NCBI GenBank assembly: GCA_025360895.1
Contig: JANYBF010000048.1
Coordinates: forward strand, 1-24,233
DNA length: 24,233 nucleotides
Direction of reading: 5' to 3'
From: Verrucomicrobiota bacterium
Lineage (GTDB): Bacteria; Verrucomicrobiota; Verrucomicrobiia; Limisphaerales; JADLHS01
Each line of letters opens with the position of its first letter. Position 1 is the first letter of the stretch. Both the position numbers and the translations under genes were made by a program. Shown here piece by piece: positions 14,983-23,215 of the stretch. The notes under the pieces were generated by a model. It did no database searches. It was not told the origin of the DNA and saw only the letters and a list, made by a program, of their open reading frames with translations.

Positions 14983-16665
14983 ATGATTGGGACGATTCGT
15001 AAGCACTCAAAGTGGATGTGGTGGGTCATCATCGTGGCGATCATTATCACGTTCGTGTACTGGGGTTCGGCCATCAACGGACCGCGCGGCGGGGCGGGCG
15101 GGCGGGGCAGCTTCGGGGTGATCAACGGCGAGACCATCGGTCAGGGCAGTTTTCTGGATGCCCAGCGCGAGGTGATCCTGTCGCATTTCTTTTCCACCGG
15201 CGAATGGCCGGACGGCGGCCGCAAAAATCCAAACTTTGACTTGGAACGGGAGACTTATTTTCGCCTGCTTCTGGTTCAGAAGCAAAATGAACTGGGCATT
15301 GTGGTCAGCGACGAGGCGGTGGCCAAGACCGCCACCGAACGGATGCGCGCGCTGAACCGGGGCAACCCGATTCCGCTGGATGCCTTGGTGAAAAATATTC
15401 TCGCCCCGAAAAATCTCACGCTGGAAGATTTTCAACGGTTCATCCGTCATGATGTCGGTGTCCAACAGTTGATTGCGGTCACGAGCGTGGGCGGTAATCT
15501 GGTGACGCCGCAGGAAGTGCGGTCGTTCTACGAGCGCGAACATCAGGAGCTTTCCGCGCAGATCGTATTTTTCCCAGCCACCAATTATCTCGCCGGCATT
15601 TCGGCCCCGCCGGCGGCGCTCTCGAATTTCTTCGAGTTACAATCGGCCTCGTATCGCTTGCCGGAACGCGTGCAAGTCAACTACGTCAAGTTCTTCGCAA
15701 CCAACTTCCTGACCGAGGCGCGGGCGCAACTGGCGCAAGTCACCAACCTGGAAGCCATGATTGAAGCCGAGTATCAGGCGCGCGGCAGTAATTATTTTGC
15801 GGATGCCAAATCGCCCGCCGAGGCGAAGGAAAAAATCCGGGCGCTGGCACTGAACGAGGCCGCGCTCACGGCGGCCCGCAAGCAGGCGCTCGCGTTTGAC
15901 GCTGAATTGTTCGATCAGAAGCCCGTCGCGCCGGACGCGCCGGACACGCTGGTCACCTTTGCCAAGGCGAAAGGTTTGACCGCACTGGTCAGCCCGCCAT
16001 TTGACCGGGAGCAGCCACCGGCAGGGCTTGAGGTGCGCGCCGACTTTTTGCGGGCCGCCTTCGCCCTTTCGGCGGACGAACCCTACAGCCAGCCGCTGGT
16101 GGGCAGCGACGGGGCCTATGTGATCTCGTTGAACAAGAAGTTGCCGAGCGAGATTCCCACATTGGAAAGCATCCGGGACCGGGTCACTCAAGATTACCGT
16201 TTTCGCGAGGCGATCATGAAAGCGCACCAGGCGGGTCTGAACTTATACACCGCGGCCACCAACGCTCTCGCTGCCGGCAAAACTTTCGCTTCCGTGTGTG
16301 GGGAAGCCAACGTCCGGCCCACGCTGCTGCCGCCATTTTCCATCAGCAGCCGTGCCATCAGCGGGATTGATGGGCGCGTGAACCTGCCCCAGTTCAAGCA
16401 GGCGGCGTTCAGCACCCCGCCCGGTCAGGTCAGCAACTTTTCGCCGACCCGCGACGGTGGTTTTCTCGTGTTCGTCCAGGCAAAACTGCCGCTGGACGAA
16501 GTGCGGATGAAAGCCGACCTGCCCGAGTTTACCCTCGCCGTACGGCAGACCCGCAAAGGCGAAGCGTTCAATGAATGGTTTCGCCATGAGGCCGAGAAAG
16601 GTTTCAAGGACGTGCCTTATTTTCACCAACAACAATCGCAATTGAACGGCGTGTCGAAGAAGTAG
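14983..16665 (+). CDS. Membrane-anchored SurA/PpiD-like periplasmic chaperone
   Basis: This is probably a periplasmic folding factor for envelope proteins held in the inner membrane by one N-terminal span. The ATG at 14983 is chosen because it starts a typical signal-anchor (MIGTIRKHSKWMWWVIIVAI, span about residues 12-28). The longer open frame upstream runs through the IS remnant. From here the protein has 560 residues. A SurA/PpiD N-terminal chaperone-like region is seen (INGETIGQGSFLDAQREV, then FRLLLVQKQNELGIVVSDE and VKNILAPKNLTLEDFQRFIR). The C-terminal parts (YSQPLVGSDGAYVISLNKKL and GQVSNFSPTRDGGFLVFVQA) resemble the PpiD tail. I do not see a clear parvulin (PPIC) active-site domain, so isomerase activity is doubtful. 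The family call is moderate; ppiD is not used as a symbol for that reason. Confidence 0.75.
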   Translation: MIGTIRKHSKWMWWVIIVAIIITFVYWGSAINGPRGGAGGRGSFGVINGETIGQGSFLDAQREVILSHFFSTGEWPDGGRKNPNFDLERETYFRLLLVQKQNELGIVVSDEAVAKTATERMRALNRGNPIPLDALVKNILAPKNLTLEDFQRFIRHDVGVQQLIAVTSVGGNLVTPQEVRSFYEREHQELSAQIVFFPATNYLAGISAPPAALSNFFELQSASYRLPERVQVNYVKFFATNFLTEARAQLAQVTNLEAMIEAEYQARGSNYFADAKSPAEAKEKIRALALNEAALTAARKQALAFDAELFDQKPVAPDAPDTLVTFAKAKGLTALVSPPFDREQPPAGLEVRADFLRAAFALSADEPYSQPLVGSDGAYVISLNKKLPSEIPTLESIRDRVTQDYRFREAIMKAHQAGLNLYTAATNALAAGKTFASVCGEANVRPTLLPPFSISSRAISGIDGRVNLPQFKQAAFSTPPGQVSNFSPTRDGGFLVFVQAKLPLDEVRMKADLPEFTLAVRQTRKGEAFNEWFRHEAEKGFKDVPYFHQQQSQLNGVSKK

Positions 16666-16725
16666 CTGGTCGCAAGGGCGGCTGGGCAACTCATGGGTTA
16701 GCGCGTTTGTGTGGCGATCGTAAAT

Positions 16726-16746
16726 TGTAACCTTCAACCTGCAACT
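16726..16746 (+). repeat. Degenerate heptanucleotide array at the 5' end of the pseudouridine synthase gene
   Basis: Three 7-bp units, tgtaacc, ttcaacc and tgcaact, lie seven bases before the preferred GTG start at 16753. The period is the same as in the arrays at 6107-6134, 6157-6184 and 6963-6990, but the words differ. If translation instead begins at 16711, the array is translated. Confidence 0.5.
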
Positions 16747-16752
16747 CGCCCC

Positions 16753-17607
16753 GTGAGCGCCACCATTAAACTTTCCTCGCCGGCCACCCGCGAGTTCTGG
16801 GAAATCCCCGTCGTCTTTGAAGACGCGCACCTCTTCGCGCTCGACAAGCCTGCTGGCTTGCTCACGTCACCGGATCGCAACGACCCCGCACGGCCTAATT
16901 TAATGCGCCTGTTGCACGACGCCATCGCCGCCGGCAAAGCTTGGGCCGCGGAGCGGGGTCTGACGTATCTCAACCACGCTCACCGGCTCGATGCCGAAAC
17001 CAGCGGCGTCATCCTAATCGCCAAATCCAAACCCGTACTGGTGATGCTGGCGAATCAATTTGGCACCGATCTGCCCCAGGCGAAATATGTCGCCTTGGCC
17101 CGCGGGGTGCCGCGCGCGGAACAATTTGAAGTGGACGCCAAAATCGCGCCTCATCCACTCACACCCTGGCTGATGCGCGTGGATTCGCGCCAGGGCAAGC
17201 AATCGAAGACCCTGGTCAGAGTCGTCGAAACCTTTCGTGACTATGTCTGGCTCGCCTGCCGCCCCGTTACCAACCGGACGCATCAGATCCGGGTCCATCT
17301 GCGGCACACCGGTCTGCCGATCGTGGGTGATGCGCTCTATGGCGGAAAGCCGCTTCTGCTCTCAAGGCTTAAACGGGATTACCGGTTGAAGCCGGGCCGC
17401 ACAGAGCGCCCGTTGTTGGCGCGCGTCGCGCTACATGCCGAGGAACTTACTCTTGTCCACCCCATCACGGGTGTAACCGTTACTTTCACTGCGCCGTTGC
17501 CAAAAGATTTGCGCGTGGCGTTGAAGTATTTGCGGGAGCATGGCGGGGCAACCTCCGGTCATCAAAACGCCAGTAACGATGAACCGTTTTCCTCATCCTC
17601 GATTTAG
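16753..17607 (+). CDS. RluA-family RNA pseudouridine synthase
   Basis: The enzyme isomerises specific uridines in rRNA or tRNA to pseudouridine. The GTG at 16753 gives 284 residues. An alternative GTG at 16711 would add 14 residues encoded partly by a heptad repeat, and is less likely. Landmarks are VVFEDAHLFALDKPAGLL at the start of the catalytic domain and the catalytic motif HRLDAETSGVILIAKS, with the presumed nucleophile Asp80. The RTHQIRVHLRHTGLPIVGD segment and ALYGG then follow. No N-terminal S4 domain is visible, so this is a short RluA/RluC/TruC-like member. Which RNA position it modifies cannot be told from sequence alone. It follows the SurA/PpiD-like gene in the same direction with an 87-base spacer. 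Confidence 0.88.
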   Translation: MSATIKLSSPATREFWEIPVVFEDAHLFALDKPAGLLTSPDRNDPARPNLMRLLHDAIAAGKAWAAERGLTYLNHAHRLDAETSGVILIAKSKPVLVMLANQFGTDLPQAKYVALARGVPRAEQFEVDAKIAPHPLTPWLMRVDSRQGKQSKTLVRVVETFRDYVWLACRPVTNRTHQIRVHLRHTGLPIVGDALYGGKPLLLSRLKRDYRLKPGRTERPLLARVALHAEELTLVHPITGVTVTFTAPLPKDLRVALKYLREHGGATSGHQNASNDEPFSSSSI

Positions 17608-17695
17608 TCATTCGGCTTCAAATCTTCGCCGCGCGTGATTTCTTGCCTCGTGGTGTGGAGATTCCGATCCTCCGTTCTCAAGGGTGGCCGGCTTT

Positions 17696-17713
17696 GATCC
17701 TCCAAGGAGAATC
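17696..17713. promoter_or_regulatory. Near-palindrome over a strong Shine-Dalgarno site
   Basis: The 18 bases gatcctccaaggagaatc form an imperfect palindrome; the only non-matching pairs are near the outer ends. The AAGGAG within it (17704-17709) is the strongest Shine-Dalgarno sequence in the window. It is seven bases before a GTG (17717) but about 57 before the PSD1 gene start. The word gatcctcc also occurs exactly 30 bases earlier (17666-17673). This could be an operator or an RNA element that masks a ribosome-binding site. Confidence 0.35.
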
Positions 17714-17716
17714 ACC

Positions 17717-17800
17717 GTGGACATCTCGGCGGTTTTAGGTAAGATACCGCTAACCTTTGCACGAACATGCGGGACCGACATTGCTTACGAATCACGGTGA
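17717..17800 (+). CDS. Possible 27-aa leader peptide before the PSD1 gene
   Basis: A GTG placed seven bases after AAGGAG opens a 27-codon frame (begins MDISAVLGKIPLTFARTCG) that ends at a TGA at 17798-17800. This is 34 bases inside the PSD1-type gene and in another frame. The ribosome-binding site fits this frame better than the annotated downstream gene, whose own ATG at 17767 has no Shine-Dalgarno sequence. It could be a leader that couples translation to the main gene, or chance. The peptide resembles no family I know. Confidence 0.3.
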   Translation: MDISAVLGKIPLTFARTCGTDIAYESR

Positions 17801-20800
17801 TCGCCGCCATCTTGACGAGCGGTTTGAGTGCTTCGGCGGCCACCAGCGATCTCCCCGCACCTGCCACCCGCCCGGTTGATTTTGCGACGGAGTTGCAACC
17901 GCTTTTCGCCGAGCGTTGCTACGATTGCCATGGCGCAAAGAAACAAGAGTCGGGTCTGCGGTTGGATAACCGCGCGGATTTGCTCAAGGGCGGTGAGAAT
18001 GGGGCATCCCTCGTGAAGGGGAAGAGTGGGGAGAGCATTTTGGTTCAGGTCCTGGCCGGCACGCATCCCGACCTGGCGCGGATGCCGAAGAAGAAGGAGA
18101 AACTCAGCGCCGAACAGATCGGGTTGGTGCGCGCGTGGATTGATCAAGGCGCGGCATGGGCGGAAGCGAGTGCCGCCAAATCAAACCCGGCGGCAAATCA
18201 TTGGGCGTTTCAAGTTCCCGTGCGGCCAGCCGTGCCAAAGCCGGCCAACCAGAAATGGTCGCGCACGCCGATTGATAATTTCATTCTCGCCAAGCTCATA
18301 GCTGAAAAACTCAAACCCGTGCCCGAAGCCGACAAGACCACGTTGCTCCGGCGCCTGAACCTCGACCTCATCGGCCTTCCTCCCACGTCGGCGGAAGTGG
18401 ATGCGTTTCTCGCGGACAAGTCTTCGGACGCTTACCAAAAACAAATCGAACGTCTGCTGGCGTCGCCACACTACGGCGAGCGTTGGGCGCGGCACTGGCT
18501 TGATGCGGCGCGGTACGCGGATTCGGATGGATTTGAAAAAGACAAACCCCGCTTCATTTGGGCCTATCGGGATTGGGTCGTCGCCGCGTTCAACCAGGAC
18601 ATGCCGTACGACCAGTTCATCATTGAGCAAATCGCCGGCGATCTTCTACCGAACGCCACGGCGGCGCAAATCGTAGCCACTGGTTTTCTCCGCAATTCGA
18701 TGCTCAACGAGGAAGGGGGCGTTGACCCGGAACAGTTCCGCATGGAGACGATGTTCGATCGGATGGACTGCATTGGCAAAAGCGTGCTCGGCCTCACGAT
18801 CCAATGCGCGCAATGTCATAACCACAAGTTTGATCCCCTCAGCCAGCAGGAATATTACAACTTGTTTGCGTTCCTGAACAACGATCACGAAGCGACGACG
18901 ATCGCCTACACCAGTGAACAGCAAATGCTCGTGGCCAATGTTTCCCGGCAGATGCGCGATCTTGAAGCCGGCCTACGCCACACCTTGCCCGACTGGCAGG
19001 AGCGCATGAACCAGTGGGAAGACGCCGTGAAAAATAATCAGCCGGAATGGTCGGCGGTTCGCTGCGTCAATGCCGGTGATAACGGCGAACGCTTTTATTA
19101 TTACGATGACGGCTCGATTCGCGCCGCCAGCTACGCGCCGACCACCTGGACGGCGCATTTCCGGGGCACGAACAATTTGCCGGTCATTGGTGCGTTCCAA
19201 CTGGAACAGCTCACCGATCCGAACCTGCCGTGCGACGGACCAGGTCGCTCGCTCAAAGGCATGGCCGCTTTGACAGAGTTCAGAGTGGAGGCGATAGACC
19301 TGGCGAACCGGACAAACAAGGTGCCGGTAAAATTCGTAAAAGCCACGGCGGATTTTAGCAATGCGGAAAAGGAGCTGGAACCGGAATTTGACAACCGCTC
19401 GGACAAGAAACGCATTTATGGCCCGGTCGAATTCGCCATTGATGGCAAGAGCGACACAGCCTGGGGCATGGATGCCGGGCCGGGCCGGCGCAATCAGTCA
19501 CGCAAAGCTGTATTCCTGCCCGAGACGCCGCTCACGTTTACCAATGGTGTCGAACTGAACTTTAGTCTGGATCAAAAGCACGGCGGCTGGAACTCCGACG
19601 ACAATCAAACGCACAACCTTGGCCGCTTCCGGCTCAGCGTGACGGGCGCGACGAACGTGGTTGCCGACCCGCTGCCGGCTGGCGTCCGCGAGATTTTCAA
19701 AACGCCACGCGAACAACGCAGCCCGGCCCAGATCGCGACGGTGTTCAGTTACTGGCGCACGGTTGTGCCGGAGTTCCAGGCCACCAATGAAAAAATTGAG
19801 GCGCTTTGGCAACAATGGTCGGAAGGCACGCCGACGCTCGCGTTGGTGGCTCGCAAAGGACAAAGCGCTGGTGACGAAAAGCGCACCACTCAACTTTTGA
19901 AACGGGGTGACTGGCTCAAGCCCGGAAGCGATGTCACTTCCGGCACACCCGCCTTTTTACACCCGCTGCCGGCGGACGCGGATCCTTCACGGCTGACGCT
20001 CGCCCGCTGGCTGGTGGATCGGAAATCGCCGACGACCGCGCGCGCTTTCGTAAATCGCGTCTGGCAGAATTACTTCGGCGACGGGTTGGTGACCACTCCC
20101 GAGGATTTCGGTGTGCGCTGTGAATTGCCCTCGCACCCGGAACTGCTTGATTGGCTGGCGTGCGAGTTCATGGATTCCGGTTGGAGCATCAAGCATCTTC
20201 AGCGATTGATCGTGACCTCGGCGACTTATCGCCAGGCCTCCCGTGTAACGCCGGAGCTTTACGCGAAAGACCCGTACAACCATTTGCTCGCCCGCGGCTC
20301 CCGTTTCCGTGTCGAGGGCGAAATCGTCCGTGACATAGCGCTCGCCGCCAGTGGCCTGCTCAATCCAGCCATGGGCGGTCGCAGCATTTACCCACCTGCG
20401 CCTGACTTCCTGTTTCAGCCACCGGCCAGCTACGGCCCCAAGACCTGGAAGGAGGAGACCGGCCCGGAGCGGTATCGTCGCAGCCTCTATGTTTTCAAGT
20501 TTCGCTCGTCGCCGTTTCCGATGCTGCAAACCTTTGATGCGCCGAACGGCGATTTCTCCTGCGTGCGCCGCCTGCGCTCGAACACCCCGTTGCAGGCGCT
20601 GGTGTCGCTCAACGAACCCGTATTCGTCGAATGCGCGCAAGCGCTAGCCCGACAGACCCTGGCCGAAGGCGGCAAGACCGACGCCGACCGTATCGCTTAT
20701 GCCTTTCGGCGGACCCTCTCCCGCCCGCCGACAACAGACGAGAAACAGGAATTGCTTTCGCTGCTGGACAAAGAAACGACCCGCATCGGCGCTGGCTGGG

Positions 20801-20940
20801 TCAATTCGTATGAACTCGCCACTGGTAAGAACGCGTTGCCCACCAAACTTCCTGCCGGCACGACGCCGACGCAGTTGGCGGCTTACACCGTCGTGTCGCG
20901 CGTGCTGTTAAATCTCGACGAGACGATCACGAAGGAATGA
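17767..20940 (+). CDS. PSD1 protein: Planctomycete-type cytochrome c, DUF1549, DUF1553
   Basis: This large exported protein belongs to a family abundant in Planctomycetota and Verrucomicrobiota and often encoded beside DUF1501 proteins, as here. Its biochemical role is not established; polymer or polysaccharide processing is often guessed. It has 1057 residues. A signal peptide (residues 1-25, ...LTSGLSASAA) is followed by a Planctomycete-type cytochrome c domain with the haem site CYDCH (51-55). DUF1549 follows, with TPIDNFILAKL, HYGERWARHWLDAARYADSD and a second CxxCH, CAQCHNHKFDP (347-357). A long middle region comes next (about 400-740). DUF1553 is at the C terminus (LTLARWLVDRKSPTTARAFV, TTPEDFGVRCELPSHPELLD, RRLRSNTPLQALVSLNEP). 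The start ATG at 17767 begins the signal peptide. Its stop overlaps the next start by four bases (ATGA). Confidence 0.93.
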   Translation: MRDRHCLRITVIAAILTSGLSASAATSDLPAPATRPVDFATELQPLFAERCYDCHGAKKQESGLRLDNRADLLKGGENGASLVKGKSGESILVQVLAGTHPDLARMPKKKEKLSAEQIGLVRAWIDQGAAWAEASAAKSNPAANHWAFQVPVRPAVPKPANQKWSRTPIDNFILAKLIAEKLKPVPEADKTTLLRRLNLDLIGLPPTSAEVDAFLADKSSDAYQKQIERLLASPHYGERWARHWLDAARYADSDGFEKDKPRFIWAYRDWVVAAFNQDMPYDQFIIEQIAGDLLPNATAAQIVATGFLRNSMLNEEGGVDPEQFRMETMFDRMDCIGKSVLGLTIQCAQCHNHKFDPLSQQEYYNLFAFLNNDHEATTIAYTSEQQMLVANVSRQMRDLEAGLRHTLPDWQERMNQWEDAVKNNQPEWSAVRCVNAGDNGERFYYYDDGSIRAASYAPTTWTAHFRGTNNLPVIGAFQLEQLTDPNLPCDGPGRSLKGMAALTEFRVEAIDLANRTNKVPVKFVKATADFSNAEKELEPEFDNRSDKKRIYGPVEFAIDGKSDTAWGMDAGPGRRNQSRKAVFLPETPLTFTNGVELNFSLDQKHGGWNSDDNQTHNLGRFRLSVTGATNVVADPLPAGVREIFKTPREQRSPAQIATVFSYWRTVVPEFQATNEKIEALWQQWSEGTPTLALVARKGQSAGDEKRTTQLLKRGDWLKPGSDVTSGTPAFLHPLPADADPSRLTLARWLVDRKSPTTARAFVNRVWQNYFGDGLVTTPEDFGVRCELPSHPELLDWLACEFMDSGWSIKHLQRLIVTSATYRQASRVTPELYAKDPYNHLLARGSRFRVEGEIVRDIALAASGLLNPAMGGRSIYPPAPDFLFQPPASYGPKTWKEETGPERYRRSLYVFKFRSSPFPMLQTFDAPNGDFSCVRRLRSNTPLQALVSLNEPVFVECAQALARQTLAEGGKTDADRIAYAFRRTLSRPPTTDEKQELLSLLDKETTRIGAGWVNSYELATGKNALPTKLPAGTTPTQLAAYTVVSRVLLNLDETITKE

Positions 20941-21323
20941 GTGCCATGCAGAACCCTTCGATCTACATTATTACCAACTGCGGGCAGAACTTCTCGGGAC
21001 CTGTGATTCAACCGTTCTTTCGCACGATCTTGCCGGCTCTGCGAGACAAGGCTGATGAAATTCGCATCATGGCCACCGCAACTGATGTCTCCGCTGAATT
21101 TGTCAGTGACGGCAATACTGTTGCGTTGAAGCTACACGCGGAGTTCCATCCGTTTGTTGCATCCAGCCGAATTAGGATTGCCTCCGGGATGTCGATAATG
21201 CCGACAGAGTTACAGACGGGAAGTATGCAAATGGTTTTTGAAAAACAGCAGGCATCAGTTCTCGGTAGAATCACCACGACCGACGGACAGGAGACGCTTT
21301 CCATGAAGCTGACATGGAACTAA
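20937..21323 (+). CDS. Small protein of unknown function inside the PSD1-DUF1501 operon
   Basis: This 128-residue protein is encoded between two genes that are normally adjacent. Its ATG overlaps the PSD1 stop (ATGA, 20937-20940), and its stop is 13 bases before the DUF1501 gene. A second in-frame ATG at 20946 is better spaced from the AAGGA at 20932-20936 and may be the true start (125 residues, MQNPSIYIITNCG). I recognise no family. It has no signal peptide and no membrane span. Alternating polar and hydrophobic stretches (VSAEFVSDGNTVALKLHAEF, SMQMVFEKQQASVLGRITTT) suggest a beta-rich fold. Codons such as tta, ata, aga, agg and cta, with many A/T third positions, differ from the flanking genes. 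That hints at separate origin. The tight junctions support co-translation with its neighbours. Confidence 0.7.
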   Translation: MSAMQNPSIYIITNCGQNFSGPVIQPFFRTILPALRDKADEIRIMATATDVSAEFVSDGNTVALKLHAEFHPFVASSRIRIASGMSIMPTELQTGSMQMVFEKQQASVLGRITTTDGQETLSMKLTWN

Positions 21324-21336
21324 CCGAAGAAATATC

Positions 21337-22773
21337 ATGAACTGCCAATCCCATCTCTATCGCGGCCACGATCCAAAACTCATCACGCGCCGCTGGTTTT
21401 TCGAGCAATGCGGCGTGGGCCTCGGCGCCATCGCGCTCGGTTCATTGTTTCGTCAAAATGGCTGGGCCGCGCCCGCCGCCCTCGCCAATCCGCTCGCGGC
21501 CAAACAGCCGCATTTTACGGGCAAGGCCAAGCGCGTCATTTTTCTGTTTATGGCGGGCGCACCGAGTCATCTGGAATTGTTCGACAACAAACCCGCGCTG
21601 ACCAAATGGAATGGCCAGCCGCCGCCGGCCGACCTCATCAAGGATTATCGCGCCGCGTTCATCAACCCGAATGCCGCCCTCCTCGGCCCGAAGTTCAAGT
21701 TTGCCCGCCACGGCCAGAGCGGCGCGGAGCTTTCTGAACTTTTACCCCATCTGGCCGGCGTCGCCGATGACATTGCCATCGTGAAGTCCATGCACACCGA
21801 CGCGTTCAATCACGCGCCCGCGCAGATTTTGATGAGCACCGGCTCACAACAGTTCGGCCGGCCAAGCATTGGCGCGTGGACGACTTATGGCCTCGGCTGC
21901 GAAACGCAGGACTTGCCGTCGTTCGTGGTTTTCAGCACGGGCAACAAAGGTCCGAGCGGCGGCGCGTCAAACTGGGGGCCAGGGTTTTTGCCGTCGGAGC
22001 ATCAAGGCGTGATGTTCCGCAGTGTGGGTGACCCGGTGCTTTATCTCTCGAACCCGAAAGGCGTGGACGAACCGATTCAACGCGACTCGCTCGATGCCAT
22101 CAAACGATTGAATCAAAAACATCTCGCCGTGGTCGGTGACCCGGAAATCGCCACGCGCATCAATGCGTTTGAACTAGCGCACCGGATGCAACTCGCCGCG
22201 CCGGAGGTGATGGATATCTCCAAGGAGTCGAAAGAAACGCTCGAAATGTATGGTGCAGAGCCCGGCAAAGGTTCCTTCGCGAACTCGTGCCTGCTGGCCC
22301 GCCGGCTGGTGGAAAAGGGCGTTCGCTTTGTGGAGATTTTTCACGAGTCGTGGGACCAGCACGGCAGTCTCGTGGCGGATCTCAAAAAGAACTGTCTCAA
22401 GACCGACCAAGCCTCTGCCGCGTTGATCAAGGACCTCAAGCAACGCGGGATGCTCGACGACACGCTCGTGGTGTGGGGCGGTGAGTTCGGGCGCACCCCC
22501 ATGGTGCAAGGCGGTGACGACGGGCGGGATCATCACCCGAATTGCTTTACCATGTGGCTGGCCGGCGGCGGGGTGAAGCGCGGCATCACGATCGGCGAGT
22601 CGGACGAATTCGGCTTCAATGCCACCAGGGACAAGGTCCACGTCCACGACCTCCACGCGACGATCATGCACTTGCTTGGCTTCGATCACACGAAGCTCAC
22701 CTATCGTTTCCAAGGCCGCGATTTCCGCCTGACGGATGTGTCGGGTGAAGTCGTGCAAAAACTTCTGGCGTGA
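21337..22773 (+). CDS. DUF1501 protein, Tat-type signal (sulfatase-like fold family)
   Basis: DUF1501 proteins belong to the alkaline phosphatase/sulfatase-like superfamily and usually accompany PSD1/DUF1549/DUF1553 proteins; the substrate is unknown. At 478 residues the length is typical. The N terminus has a twin-arginine signal: TRRWFFEQ (R18, R19) followed by a hydrophobic stretch GVGLGAIALGSLF, suggesting folded export by Tat. Family landmarks are RVIFLFMAGAPSHLELFDNK (about 66-85), FKFARHGQSGAELSELLPH, MHTDAFNHAPAQILMSTGS, FVEIFHESWDQHG and WGGEFGRTPMVQGGDDGRDH (about 378-397). It lies in the same operon as the PSD1 gene, with which it probably works. Confidence 0.93.
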   Translation: MNCQSHLYRGHDPKLITRRWFFEQCGVGLGAIALGSLFRQNGWAAPAALANPLAAKQPHFTGKAKRVIFLFMAGAPSHLELFDNKPALTKWNGQPPPADLIKDYRAAFINPNAALLGPKFKFARHGQSGAELSELLPHLAGVADDIAIVKSMHTDAFNHAPAQILMSTGSQQFGRPSIGAWTTYGLGCETQDLPSFVVFSTGNKGPSGGASNWGPGFLPSEHQGVMFRSVGDPVLYLSNPKGVDEPIQRDSLDAIKRLNQKHLAVVGDPEIATRINAFELAHRMQLAAPEVMDISKESKETLEMYGAEPGKGSFANSCLLARRLVEKGVRFVEIFHESWDQHGSLVADLKKNCLKTDQASAALIKDLKQRGMLDDTLVVWGGEFGRTPMVQGGDDGRDHHPNCFTMWLAGGGVKRGITIGESDEFGFNATRDKVHVHDLHATIMHLLGFDHTKLTYRFQGRDFRLTDVSGEVVQKLLA

Positions 22774-22794
22774 ACGGATGCGGTTGATCACGCC
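22767..22794. terminator. Possible bidirectional hairpin between convergent genes
   Basis: The seven bases ggcgtga (22767-22773, including the DUF1501 stop) pair perfectly with tcacgcc (22788-22794), leaving a 14-base loop. The hairpin lies in the 35-base gap between the convergent DUF1501 and HIT-family genes, where a two-way terminator is expected. There is no T tract on either strand, so it may instead be a 3'-end processing or Rho-related structure, or chance. Confidence 0.3.
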
Positions 22795-22808
22795 GACGCG
22801 ACGGCGAA

Positions 22809-23153
22809 TCAGCCGGGCGGCCAGTTCATCTTTCGTCCGCCGAGAATGTGACAGTGCAGGTGCGGCACGGCTTCACCACCGTCGGGGCCGTTATTGAATA
22901 CGAGACGAAAACCATTTTGCGTCAGGCCCAGTTTCCCGGCGACCTCACCGGCTTTCAACAACAGATGACCGAGCAGGGCTTGGTCTTCCGCCCCCGCTTC
23001 GGCGACGCGCGGGATGGGTTTCTTCGGGATCAAGAGGACATGGGTCGGCGCTTGAGGGGCGATGTCGTGGAAGGCGATGACGGTGTCGTCCTCATACACA
23101 ATGCGGGCCGGGATTTCACGAGCGATGATTTTCTCAAACAGCGTTTGGCTCAT
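22809..23153 (-). CDS. HIT-family (Hint-like) nucleotide-binding protein
   Basis: Small cytoplasmic proteins of this kind hydrolyse AMP-lysine or other purine phosphoramidates in characterised members. The ATG at 23153 gives 114 residues (MSQTLFEKIIAREIPARIVY), exactly the compact Hint size; the longer open frame upstream reads through a hairpin and is rejected. Landmarks are the N-terminal FEKIIAREIPA..VYEDD, the central DIAPQAPTHVLLIPKKPI and NGFRLVFNNGPDGGEAVPH. The histidine triad HLHCHIL follows (H98, H100, H102), then GGRKMNWPPG at the C terminus. It is the last gene of a minus-strand group after nrdR and the 185-aa gene. The 127-base spacer in front of it holds a long hairpin. Confidence 0.92.
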   Translation of the reverse strand: MSQTLFEKIIAREIPARIVYEDDTVIAFHDIAPQAPTHVLLIPKKPIPRVAEAGAEDQALLGHLLLKAGEVAGKLGLTQNGFRLVFNNGPDGGEAVPHLHCHILGGRKMNWPPG

Positions 23154-23215
23154 AATCTTGTTTTGCGCGCCGCCCGTCACCACACCGGCAGCGGCAAAGT
23201 TTGCGAAAGCAGGGA

